Notes under the pieces: model-generated
Seen by the model: only the letters and a program-made list of their open reading frames with translations
What the model was told of the DNA's origin: nothing
Database searches by the model: none
Program-made: the position numbers and the translations under genes
Shown here: piece by piece, positions 1 to 10,950 of the stretch
Layout of the letters: every line of letters starts with the position of its first letter
How positions within the stretch are numbered: position 1 is the first letter of the stretch
Assembly (NCBI GenBank): GCA_963693315.1
Contig: OY856188.1
Location: 98,306,915-98,370,914, forward strand
Direction: 5' to 3'
Source: Diogma glabrata
Taxonomy: Eukaryota > Arthropoda > Insecta > Diptera > Cylindrotomidae
DNA length: 64,000 bases

Positions 1-714
1 TACAAAGCTTCTTCTCTTTCGTATAATTTACAACACAAAACCTCTCATAATTTCACTATAAAGAATTACTTTAAATTATTGAGTGCTATATCTTTATGTT
101 ACGATTTATTGTGGTTTCCAGGCATATTTTTTGTCTGTCTTGTATCTTGTTACTCCGCCAAAATTATCGATTGTGATTGGTAATTTAAGTTTTATATTTT
201 GTAACATCTTATTTTTGTGATGATTATCGATTAAGAGTTTATTTTGTAAACTGAGAAATTTTATTCTTGTAGGTTTTACCTTTTGACATTTTGTTTGTAT
301 TTTCCTACATCGTAAATTTTGTTTTGAAAGTTCGATATGTTTTTAATTAATGTTGGGTAGGAATTTCAAAAGCTTGGCCATCAAATTATCTCCTTTAAAC
401 TGTAGCTTTTAAGAGAAGGAGTTGTAAGTGTACTTTTCATTCAATTATTAAATTTATTAATTTATAAAAATGTTTAGTTTTCTTGCAACTTCCTTAAAAA
501 ATATAAAAATTACACCGATTTTAGATATAAATATCTATCGCCAGTGAAAAATTTTATATTTATGACAGTATTATTTGAAAAATTAGTTTGTTTCTAAAAA
601 TGTACATACTAAATTAAACATAAAAAATCAAAACAAAAATGTAAAGATTAAAATTATAAGAACAAAAACAAGAAAGAAAAATATTAATTTATAATTAAAT
701 TGTACAAAATATTA
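1..714. other. AT-rich stretch, no gene seen
   Basis: No coding similarity, RNA gene or repeat structure was recognised. It lies just 3' of the minus-strand Penelope-like remnant and may contain that element's 3' untranslated part, but nothing in the sequence proves this. Confidence 0.4.
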
Positions 715-1499
715 GAACCAAATGATAATTCTTCATGCAAAATTAAAAATTGTGACTTCTTAATAGCTTTATATATTTTATGCTCCATTGAATTCATTAG
801 AGGGACCTTTGTTACAAAAATGTAAAACTTTAAAATTATTTTCAAAACTTGTCTATGAATGATTGACTAGATGCTGAGCAAAAATTGATTTTATATTATG
901 AATGTTTTTTCTTTTAGGTAAATGTTCTGAAAATCTGTTGATGAATTTGCTACCTGTTTGGCCAATATAAAATTTATCGCAGGAATCACAACTTATTTGA
1001 TAAATGCCAGAGCATTCTTCTTGTTTAGGTTTTTCTTTGTATTTGAAATTTTTATACAGACTGTTTATTGTTTTGAAAGAAATTTTAAAAAGTATATTTT
1101 TTAAATTGATTAACTATTATGATGGGTAGTAAATTAGTGTATTTTATAGAAATATATTTTATATGTGAATTAGTAGTCAATCTGTTTATAGAACTATGAT
1201 TATTTATTCTTTTTGAATTTCGACTTAATATTTTATCAATAATATTTGGGTTGTATCCTTTATTAATAGCAATAAATGTAATTGTGGTTACTTCATTCTG
1301 GAAATTTAAATGATTCACTGGAATAGTGAGCAATCTATTTACATAAGCAGATATTTTTGAGAATATGGATGTGTGAGCAAGAGTTAATTGTAATATCAGT
1401 TGTAGTAAGTTTTCTATAAATTTCAAACCAAAATTGTTATTACTCTTTGATATGGTCAAATCTAAAAACATTAACATGTCGTCTTTCTCAATTTCAAGA

Positions 1500-1551
<52 letters not shown>

Positions 1552-1690
1552 TATCTTTTTGTTAATTTTATTCAAATAATTTTTGAAAATTACAATTTGC
1601 CGAAAAGTTCCATTAAATAATAAGAATATGTCATCAACATATCTTGAATATGAAATAATCAAATTTTGATATTTATATGAATTAGAAAAA
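715..1690 (-). pseudogene. Penelope-like element remnant: RT C-terminal half plus GIY-YIG endonuclease
   Basis: Read on the minus strand, about 1660-1560 encodes an RT catalytic block (SRYVDDIFLLF). About 1477-1088 encodes the following RT part with FLDLTIS and INRLLT-like motifs. About 1100-910, in another frame, encodes a GIY-YIG nuclease domain: SGIYQISCDSCDKFYIGQTG then FINRFSEHL, with GIY near 1000-1010 and YIG at 961-969. A weaker tail (FAQHLVNH, MEHKIYKAIKK) runs on to about 715. RT followed by GIY-YIG is the hallmark of Penelope-like retroelements. The copy is 5'-truncated near 1690, split by a 42-base A run and shifted in frame at least twice, so it cannot make the full protein. Only the Penelope-like class is claimed, not a subfamily. 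Confidence 0.82.
1507..1548. repeat. (A)42 homopolymer
   Basis: An uninterrupted run of 42 A lies inside the Penelope-like coding remnant. On the coding (minus) strand it is poly(T) and breaks the RT frame just after the catalytic block. Confidence 0.95.
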
Positions 1691-1732
1691 TTTATTTATT
1701 CATTTATTTATTTATATTATTTATTTATTTAT
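1684..1732. repeat. TTTA tetranucleotide microsatellite
   Basis: Degenerate runs of TTTA/TTTATTCA mark the 5' truncation edge of the Penelope-like remnant. Confidence 0.8.
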
Positions 1733-1889
1733 AGCCCAATATTATTTCCAGTGATATGCAATATCTCACGTTATCTCATACTTCAATTAAAAGGACTGAA
1801 GGAGCAGAAATCATTCAAAAGTGTTAATTTTTCAGCCAAGTCTTGCTCTAATAATCACCATTAGTTAGCTTAGCGTTTAGATGTTTTTT

Positions 1890-2660
1890 ACTGTATCCTA
1901 CGTTTTCCTTGCATTAAGATGTTTTTTACTGTATTTTTTACTGTATCAGAACACTGGATAATGTATCTGATTACTAAAGGACTGGATGATGTTGTCAACA
2001 CTGGATGTTTTAAGTAGAATTAGCTGCCCTGACCTTAAACAAACTTTTTCTACGTAGCACATCTATCAAAGTTCTATGATGGCATAATTTTCAACAAATT
2101 TCCTGATATATCTTGTAAAAATAGAAAACTTCGATCTTGTTTTAAGGTTTTAGAGTGTGAAAATTTGTTTAATGCTTTCGTTTTGCATAAAGATGGTTTA
2201 ACAAAAATTTACATTTGTCCCAGCTAATTTGTGGATCGAAATTTGCTCCCATTCTTTGCACCATTGCCGTTTTACAGTATTTTCTTCATTTTGGCTATGT
2301 GCAATAATCCATATAAATACAAAGAAATTTTTCTCCACAAGGCGTTGCAAAAATATTTTTCATTGTGAGTTGAAATGAATGGTGCGCTAAAATAAAAGGT
2401 GCTCTCAGAAACTCATTTAAGCCAAATGGAGTTATACGGAGTATAATTTATAGAATCGAGCTCTATTGGAAAACGAAAGAATTCATTACGCAAGTCCAGC
2501 CCCACAAATTTTCTTGCATTCAACACCTTATTCAACTTTCCATGATCTACGCATAGTTTTACAAACTGTGTTTATAATTAGCTGGTACTATAAGACCCGG
2601 ACAATTTGATTTGATCGACTGCATATTTCTCTAATTTTGACTCCTATAAATTTGCTTCCG
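1890..2660 (-). pseudogene. Ty3/gypsy pol remnant (RT to RNase H start)
   Basis: Minus-strand translation in shifting frames gives KLCVDHGKLNKV, matching the RT block C[VI]DYRxLN of gypsy elements. Next comes KFVGLDLRNEFFRFPIELDS, matching the F-S-x-L-D-L-x-x-G-F-x-Q-x-P-I block that carries the first catalytic aspartate. Further on, about 2170-2040, the translation resembles the connection segment (SFLFLQDISGNLLK, then FDRCAT and RRKSLF) that in gypsy reads as SFLGLxGYYRxFIxNxA. The YxDD block is not visible between these, so there is an internal deletion. Several stops and frameshifts are present and no LTRs were seen. The assignment rests on ordered motif matches, not an alignment. Confidence 0.6.
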
Positions 2661-2969
2661 CAATTTCTTCGTTTCTAGGTAGGTAGGTAATTCATTTGCT
2701 TAAACTATTTTCATCAACATGTCCCCTTCAGGTAAATGTTTATATTATAATATTTACAAGAGTCAACACTGTGTTGGTTTCACCATACCGATTAAAATTT
2801 ATTCCAATACATCACTTTTTGTGTATCATACCACCCAACTCCTTTCGCCGACTTATCAAAACTGCTGATCCACTTCTTAATTGAATAGTTACAATTACCA
2901 CTGAACTGCGTCCGCGAATCTTGATTATCACTAAATTAAAATGTACATAAACTTGTCGTAATAAAATAT

Positions 2970-3322
2970 ACTTGTAGTCACTGGGTCCTCGTCGATTTCA
3001 TTTGATGATTACCACATATTTTCACTTCATTTGGCCGCTTTTTTGTTCAGCAAGCTCCGAAAAGTACCGATTGCCTGAGATCTTGTAAATATTCTACCAC
3101 AATTTTGTTTTTTAAATATTAGGGCTGGAAATTTGTTTTAGAACACAAGAATAATCTTATCCGACAAAACTCTGTCTGCTATTATCAAGTCCAACAACAA
3201 AACATGCCAAAGGGTCAACTATCGGACTAAACAATAGCAGACACATTTTTGTGTTTTGTGATGGTATAAAATATGTGATAATCATCAAATGAAATTGGTA
3301 AGGAACCAGAAACTATCAGTTT
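2970..3322. mobile_element. Foldback MITE with about 42-bp inverted ends
   Basis: Positions 2982-3023 and the reverse complement of about 3269-3310 match at most positions around TTTCATTTGATGATTA and CACATATTTT. A second, inner inverted pair (GTCTGCTATT near 3175 and AATAGCAGAC near 3234) makes a further stem. No coding potential. This is the structure expected of a small non-autonomous DNA transposon; superfamily and target duplication were not resolved. Confidence 0.65.
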
Positions 3323-3676
3323 AGCAATTAAATCAGAAAATTCATTTTCGTTTTTTACTTTTATTCACCATATGCAACTTTTGTCTCAAAATTATCTCTA
3401 TAAATTATAGTTTTTTCTTTACACCACAGATACAACCATCCAAAATTTTGATATCGTTTTCACACTGAAATTTCCCAAATTTGTCAGCTCACGCCAAAAA
3501 ATTATGAATTTAATACCTATATGTCACAATTAATATTTAAAGCTATCCCGGTTGAACCCCCAACTCCGAATTAATTTTGATGAAATTAATAATTTAGAGA
3601 AAAACCAACTTAATTTCAACTTGGTTTGCTATTTATTAATTGATTTTCTTGTCAATTACATGTGTTGTTTCAATAA

Positions 3677-3725
3677 AATGTGTCACAACAACACATTAAA
3701 ATATTTTAAGACAACGATCCCACGC
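3677..3725 (-). repeat. Interspersed repeat family A, core fragment
   Basis: Contains ATGTGTCACAACAACACAT followed by AAGACAACGATCCCAC, the reverse complement of the core found at 9.3, 10.2, 14.2, 18.5, 58.3 and 62.3 kb. Confidence 0.65.
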
Positions 3726-3830
3726 GCATTTTAAAGTGATAATGGAAGAAGGGATAGCTAAACAATTATCCCACATACTTATAAGATATTCATAGACTAG
3801 ACCAATATTTTATAATAGAATAGAGAATAA

Positions 3831-3873
3831 TTATAAAATAAATATTAGAGAATCTCTAATATTTATTTTATAA
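3831..3873. repeat. 43-bp perfect palindrome
   Basis: A 21-base arm (3831-3851) and its exact reverse complement (3853-3873) are separated by a single base. The arms carry TATTAGAGA/TCTCTAATA and are AT-rich. Confidence 0.95.
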
Positions 3874-5450
3874 ATATTAGAGATAAAAAGTAAATTCATT
3901 TTAAAAATTTGCAGGAACAAAACTAAAAAAGGGTTGCTAAAAATCAAGCTAATGGCATATTCTATGATCATATGACCTGCTGTCTTTCTCAATGGGTAAA
4001 GCCTACACATAGAGCTATTTTAAGCTGACCACATTACCCAGATCGATCCGGGAAAAACCCAGATTTTGAGTTCGAAAAATTTCCCCGGACCAGATTTGAC
4101 TAAAAATATGCGATAAACCCAGACTTCGAATGACAAAAAGTTATTAAATTAAAAATCCAAATAATAAAAGGATTTTCAAAGAATGTTTTTTGTAAGAAAA
4201 TTTTAATTTCAACGATTCTGCATTGATTTATTCATAAATATTGCTTTGATGACTCCTTAGCCGCTATTTTTCAAATATTCAAAAATTATATTTTCGGTTA
4301 CGTAACTAGTTTGTTTTGTTTCACGCGTTTCATGTATTTGATTTTCGACTTATAAACCCATATTGAGTACTGTGATTAAAAACTAAAAACATCGGCAAAC
4401 CAGTGGTGCTATCATGAACGATGGTCGGCAATAGTTTCATTCGACCACACTTTTTTATTTGAGTGCATGAGGCCAACTTGATATTAAAGTTTTCATATGG
4501 GTTCGATTCGACTCATTGAAAAACCAACATAGAAAGATGTTGAAAAAACAATTATGTGTATGATTGAACGCAAATATGTGAAAGACACCGATAAAGTTTT
4601 TGCACAATTTCTCTGCGGATAAATCAATAAATTTTTTTTGTCTTTCTGATCGATCACTACCGTTCAAAGAAGAACTGGCAACGAAAATTGAATATTCACT
4701 TCGACAATTCAACAGGTATTGTACCCACTGAGAGAGTATATTCCATATGAACGACATTTAGATGTCAGAAATGGAAGCAATTAAAAATTGAAAGCGATCG
4801 CGATCGAATTATGGTTATGTTGAACAAGCAAGAAAAATACTCTGAGTTTCACAACAATATCAAAAATGACAGAAATTTTCGAAATTTAGTCGAGATTTTC
4901 AAATAATGTTTTTTGCAATAATTTTCAGTATCTTTTTAGTAACTTTTATCAAAAAAGGAAATTTTACTTTGATAAGTAAAATTCGTGTTTTTGTATTTCT
5001 TTCTTTATAATTTATTTTTTGCTAATATTTTCCCGGACTTGTCTCAAAACATAGTTGGAAAACTTAAGCTATATGAAGGTTCGATTCTTCAAGGAAGAAA
5101 TAATTTGCGTTTATAAAGAAATTCTCCATATCTACAATTGAGGATGTAACCATTGATTAACTAGAGTTCATCCACCACAACTCTTAAGATATGACCTTGG
5201 GTAGTATATCGCACTGATATTGGCCGTAGCGTGTGGTATCTCTACAAAAATAATTTGAACAAAAATAAAGCAAGCATTTCCGTTATATTTTTGGTAAAGC
5301 TAACTTTTAATTTGTTAAAGGTTGATCTCACAGATACAGATATATTTGGTGTCCCAAAATTAACGCCAAATGTGAGTTTACCGCCATTTGTGCAGTTGTT
5401 GGCGATCCCAAAAAAATGCAATTTGAGCTAATGGTTTAGGGCTAGTAAAA

Positions 5451-6001
5451 GTGGAGCGTTACCCGATACAACAACGTGTTTTCATTATTAAACAAAATCT
5501 CAAAAATAATAAAAGTTTGGCTACCACAGTAAAAAAATTCATACAAAATATAGTCGAAAAAGTGTTTTAACTTCATCAAGTGTGAAGAGATTTATTAAAA
5601 AATTTATGGAATCTGGATTAGAGGAAGACGATAAACATACTAAAAATGCATCCACAACGTGTCACTATAAGGGACAGTGTTTAGGACCATACATTTTATA
5701 AAATGATACTGGAGTAACATTCACTACTTTTAACAGTATCTTTCTGTCAAAATTAGATAATATTGATGTTTTCAATATGTAGTTTCAATAGTACTGTGTT
5801 ACCCGTCCTACAGTCTATGAAATAAATCATTCACAACACGAGACATTTCCTGGTCATGTACTCGACCATTTTGGTGATCAGAATTGGTCCCCTAGATCGT
5901 GTGATTTAACACCATTAGATTTCTTATTATGGAGTTATTTGAAATCAAAGGCCTATGTCAACAATCCCAACAATCACTTGTGTAATACAAAAGTAAATTA
6001 A
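5451..6001 (+). pseudogene. Tc1/mariner-type transposase remnant
   Basis: Near 5451-5640 shifted frames give YPIQQRVFIIKQNLKNNKSL, then SSVKRFIKKFMESG. This resembles the N-terminal helix-turn-helix (DUF4817-type) found on a family of insect IS630/Tc1/mariner-related transposases. About 5854-5980 gives HFGDQNWSPRSCDLTPLDF and LLWSYLKSKAYVNNP, the block around the second half of the DDE/D catalytic domain (W-P-x-R-S-x-D-L-x-P-x-D). The intervening middle of the catalytic domain is missing or unreadable, and stops and frameshifts are frequent. The sequence GGTGTCCCAAAATTAACGCC at about 5349 could be the left inverted terminus, but no matching right end was found. Confidence 0.7.
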
Positions 6002-9000
6002 CAACATTGCATAACATTCGTTATGCATAAACATACGTATATGGGCAGAACTGTGAAGCATATTTTTAGATAGACAGATGCAGAATATGAAATGTAAGCT
6101 TTAATTACATAAAAGGTCACAGCAGGTTTCCCAAGGCCATGGAAAAAAGATTTTAAGCAACATCTTAAAAAAACAATTATGGTTTAGGCAATTAGAAAAA
6201 ATTTGGCAGTCTGAAGATTTATTCTATTCTGAAGTAATTCACTTGAACTTTGCAATTTGAAATCATTTTTTCAATTTCAAAATCCTTTAGAAACAATTTT
6301 TTGTACGTGATTTCATTGAATTGTGATTTTCAATTTCTAAGAGGAGTGAGATTTTCACAACCTAAATAAACAAATAATAATCTCAGACATCATTCATATA
6401 AAATTTTATTTTTAACTTACTGTATATTATATGAGTAAAATATTATCACTGTACAAAGAAACGTTTTCAAATTATAATTTTCATTACTTAGCTGGTTCAT
6501 TCTTCTGTAATTTTCATTAACTAAACAAAAATAAAACGTAATGGCAGTAGGTATAATCGCAAAACAAATTGATGCATTTATGCAATTTCATAAACAATAC
6601 AGTTAATCTATACGACTTCCGTAATAGTGTCTAGAATCCAATATTTTAAAAACTATTGAAAAATTAAGACAAAAATGTTTAATTGTAATTCAGAGCAAGT
6701 TCATTCTGTAAACAAATTTTAAATCATAACTTACCTAAACACCATTAAATATTACCTACCGCACAACTTTTTTTTATTTTCAATAAATATAATCAATAAA
6801 ATGTGTAAAGTTAAATTTAGGAAATGATCAATCTATCCATTCATGACAAAGATATATCAATACAATTTTTGTTTCAATATCGAATTCAATTCAATATTTT
6901 TTTGTTTGTAGCTCAATACGTTGTATTTATTATTTTTAGATTTTTTTTTATAAGTTTGAATACTATTGAATTAGCCTTAAGCAAAAAACTTTCTCCTCAA
7001 GTAAGAAAAAAAAGCAAAACTATAATAATAATTCAAATGTAAAGTATTTTATAATATAAAATTTTTTTGTTGTTAGTTGGTTGATTTGGTTTTGGTCTAT
7101 GCAAGGCAATTAAAGTGTTTGTGGTATATTTTTGTTATATATAAACTTGTATATAAAACTTTGATCGATTTGTGTTTTGTCTATGATCTGATTATTTTGT
7201 TCATGCTTGTATGTATACTTATGTTCTTTATTGTTTAAGATAGAGAGAATGGTCTTAATTCATTTAAAAACTAATTTCGTTTTAAAATAAAAGAAATGAA
7301 CTTGAACCTAATTTTTGATGAAGGTGATTTGTTTTAGATCATGATGAAATTTTTATTGAATGTTTTAATTTCGTCTTAGAATAATATGCTCTGTAATAGG
7401 TTATGTGGAATTTTTGCGTTTTATATGTCAAAATTAAATTGCGATCTATTTTTAAAAAAGGTATTGTAAAAAATAAGTTTTAAATTGATTTAAGATTTTT
7501 TTCGGTATATTTTATTTTATGTTTTGTTATTTAATAAAATTAAACTATGAAAAGGTTTCATTGATAATATTTTTGATTGATTTGAAATATTATTATTATA
7601 TAATCCTCTACATATAAAACGTGAATATATAAAACTTTTCAAAATGACTCTAAGTTTTATCCATTTGATTAAAATTACAAAATAAAAAATTAGATCAAAA
7701 TAATTAAAAAACACTTAAAGTCATTTATCATCAAAAAAAAATTGTTTAACAAATAATTTCATTTCTTGTTCATATTTGTTCTTCTAACACACAAAATTTT
7801 TGCAAGTTTCAACATAACCATTACTAACAACAATAATAATAATCATCATTAATTTTATCGGCATAAACAAACTAAAAATAAAAAACAATTTCTTTTCTGA
7901 TGTTAATTTTTTTTTCTTCATGCGCTCAAGAAAGTGTTAAGAAAAAACAAATATTTTATTTCACAATAAAAAATTATAATAAAATATGATAAATTTACAT
8001 AAGTAAAATTATTCGTAATATTGCAAGCGCAGTGACACTTTTATGATATTAAGAAACAATATAATTAGATACTACAAGAATAATAAACGGAAAACTAATC
8101 TAAAACTATTATTACAATAATTTTATTAATAAATAATGCAAAGAATCAAAGTTTCATCATTTTTTTTAAGTTTGCCGACTGTAAGTGCTTTTAGAGTATG
8201 AACATATTTTTTGAGTAGCTGTAACTGTGCGTGTATTGACAATAATCAATAAATAATCATATATCAAATGAACGTTTAATAAATTCAATGATTTTTTCGA
8301 CTATAGAAAAAAAGATAAAAAAAATAACATAAAAACTGTTATTTAAATTTTATAAAATCAATCAAATTAGATTTTTTTTTGATTTGATTTTTTGATAACA
8401 AAAAAAAAACATTATTTGATTGACTAATAATAATAATTATTACTATAATAATAGAAATATTTGAATAATTTAATTTTTGGTATGACATTGATATGATTGT
8501 TTTTTTATGTTGAAATCGAAAAACCAAATGCGAATGGAAAATGTGATAAAATATGATAAGGTCTAACTCAAGAATCGTTTAAAGTTATTGATTGAAAATG
8601 TTGATTAAAAAATAATTTTGTCGTCTAATACGAGACGGTTGAAATAATCTGATAAATACCTGGAGTTATAAAGCTTGAGTTTTGACAGTTTACTATATTT
8701 ACAAAATATGTAAAATTTTGTTTGGTGTGTTTAAATTTTTTGCAATCAGTTATTTATCATTTTTTTGGTATTTGAAAGCACGAACTTATGTGATCACATA
8801 CCACATATAATGTATATCCAAAGACTTGTTCAGCGACGAACCTGCTTTAAATTTACGTAAAATGTTTTTGATTTTAAATACGTATTTGATTTGACATAAT
8901 AACATTTAAAATGTAGCCGAGCATTTTTATTTTAAGTATTATAAGGCAACAACGTGTTTTTGAATTTTTCTAATTTACTAAATTTGAATATTGAAAAATG

Positions 9001-9323
9001 TTCGTATTATATTAGATAGGGACTTTTTGTGAGCACTTATACAAAAGCAATTAATAAAGTCATTTGAATTTTTCAATTCGAAACTATGTTTCGGATTGGA
9101 ATTCAAACCGTCTCTATCACTTCCAATATTCGAATACGCTATCCAACTAATCTAGCAAGATGATGATATTTAGAAGTTGATATTTCATTTAACAGCTTAT
9201 CATTGGGTATTTCTGTTTTTGTATTCAATTAGTAATTCACATAAAAAGATGACTAAACAATGAGTCGTCTTCTTTAGTTATCCATTAAATAAAAACATAG
9301 AAAAAAAACAAACAAACAATTTG
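6002..9323. other. AT-rich stretch, no gene seen
   Basis: Short open stretches here (for example 6824-7042 and 8339-8527) are AT-driven, rich in I, F, N and K, and carry no motif. No repeat structure was recognised. Confidence 0.5.
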
Positions 9324-9430
9324 CGTCCATTTACACCTTGCAAATGTTGTTGTGAGACCTGTCTCTTATATGATTTTTATGTGTTGTTGTGACACATATC
9401 ATAATGCCAGAAACACAACAAATTTTACTA
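9324..9430 (+). repeat. Interspersed repeat family A copy
   Basis: Carries the family order: GCGTCCAT, ACACCTT, TGTTGTTGTGAGACCT, TATGTGTTGTTGTGACACAT and ACACAACA. Weakly similar flanking sequence was not delimited. Confidence 0.75.
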
Positions 9431-9525
9431 AAGAATAAAGTATCAAAATCAGATATGAGAACTTGAAGTTTGAAACAATTGGCGTTTGAGAAATCGTTTG
9501 ATACATCAATAATCATTTCATGTCC

Positions 9526-9780
9526 ATATCGTCGCTTTAATAATGAATCAACGTATGCTATTTATACGTTGTTTTTATATTATAGGTGCACTGCAGTCCC
9601 CATAAGGGTATCTTTGAATTGGCGTTTTTACATTTTCGAATTATTTTATGACTGGGGGTAAGAATTAATAAATTATAAATTAACGTCCATGCAAATGCAT
9701 GCGCACATCAAACTTTAAACTCAAATATCTCGAAACTATACTTTTGCGTATACGTCATTTCATTATTAAAGCGACGATAT
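9526..9780. mobile_element. MITE with perfect 22-bp inverted ends
   Basis: Positions 9526-9547 (ATATCGTCGCTTTAATAATG plus AA) are the exact reverse complement of 9759-9780. The match continues inward imperfectly for another roughly 15 bases (CAACGTATGC versus TGACGTATACGC). The 255-bp interior has no coding signal. A small non-autonomous DNA transposon is the simplest reading; no clear target duplication was seen. Confidence 0.7.
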
Positions 9781-10194
9781 AGTCTAGGAATTGCTAATTC
9801 AATATCATCAAAATAGATTCGCCGGTTTTAACTGTAATGTGGAAGCAGCTTTAAAACATGTTAAATGCAAATGGACCTAAAAACGCTACATAAAAAATTT
9901 GGATATGATGATATAAATTAATGTTTGTTTTATCGAAGATTAAATGTCATAAAACAGTTATACAAAAAAACAATTTCTGGAAGGAAATTTTGTATTTTGT
10001 AAGAAATTAAATCTAATGAATATCTTACGAAGTACGAAAAGAAGATGAGAGATTTTTCGGTGAATGTACGAGTTGCATCGCCGTGATGCGGTTGGAAAAT
10101 AAAAGAAACTAATGCGAGAAAATTCGCAAAACGTGATCTTGATCAAAACAGGGCAGGACGATAGGTGAAGGCCCGTAGACTACATTCGTTCAGA

Positions 10195-10950
10195 AAGCAT
10201 GTTGTTGTGAAACCTTGTTCTTAACAGGTTGTTATGTGTTGTTTTGACATACATTGTAATTTCTACTTTCAAAAATATTTTATTTTAAAAAATAGCGTGT
10301 CGTCATCAAATAACATTCCATAACTAAGACTAAGGAATGCTATCGTTGATTGAAAAAACTTCAACCGCCAGCACCCCTGAGATATCACTTTGGCTAGTGA
10401 TATCTCACTGCTATGGCCGATAACATATACGATATCTCAAGTTAAATCATATGACAATAGCAGGGACTAAAGTAAACGGGGTTGTCACACCCATATATCC
10501 ACAATTTTAAATTTTAGAAATCTTTCTGCGGAGAGCTAAGTATTAAATTTATTGGTATTAATGCATTCTTACTGTTTGCATATCACTATCGGCTACTTGC
10601 CACCATTTTTAATTAGTTTATTCATCATGATTGCCATCCATGTTTAATCATTTATAAGCTATGCTTCTTTGTATAGTATTTGTGCGAATTCCGTCTCGTA
10701 ATTTTGAGCTTTAAATCGATATAATTGATGTTATCAACTTCTTCACTTAATTTTAGAAACATGTATTACATACCATTGCAAACCAACAACATATTTGGTG
10801 TTGATGATAAAATTTGTACCATAATGATGTGCTAAATTCCAATACATATAATGTTGATATACAAATGTTATTGTTTCAGATTATACTTTCATTTTTCAAT
10901 TTCATAAAAGTTATGTTCAATAATAAAAACACTGATCAAAGCAAACTAGC
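10195..10950 (+). repeat. Interspersed repeat family A, long copy (about 755 bp)
   Basis: Matches 62251-63018 in the same orientation over its whole length. Landmarks include CCATAACTAAGACTAAGG, CGCCAGCACCCCT, AAGCTATGCTTCTTTGTATA and GTATTTGTGCGAATTCC. It contains an extra hairpin, GAGATATCAC and GTGATATCTC around 10379-10406, that the 62-kb copy lacks. No coding frame is conserved between the two copies. Confidence 0.9.

Larger units (their letters stand above)
3323..5450. other. Non-coding, AT-rich; one perfect palindrome and one repeat copy
   Basis: Apart from the palindrome at 3831-3873 and a minus-strand copy of the interspersed repeat at 3677-3725, nothing was recognised. A 100-codon open stretch on the minus strand (4455-4757) shows no motif. 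A possible element start (GGTGTCCCAAAATTAACGCC, near 5349) precedes the Tc1/mariner-type remnant. Confidence 0.4.

Noticed and set aside
4455..4757. 100-codon open stretch on the minus strand
   Set aside because: No recognisable domain, no splice context and no second copy; could be chance.
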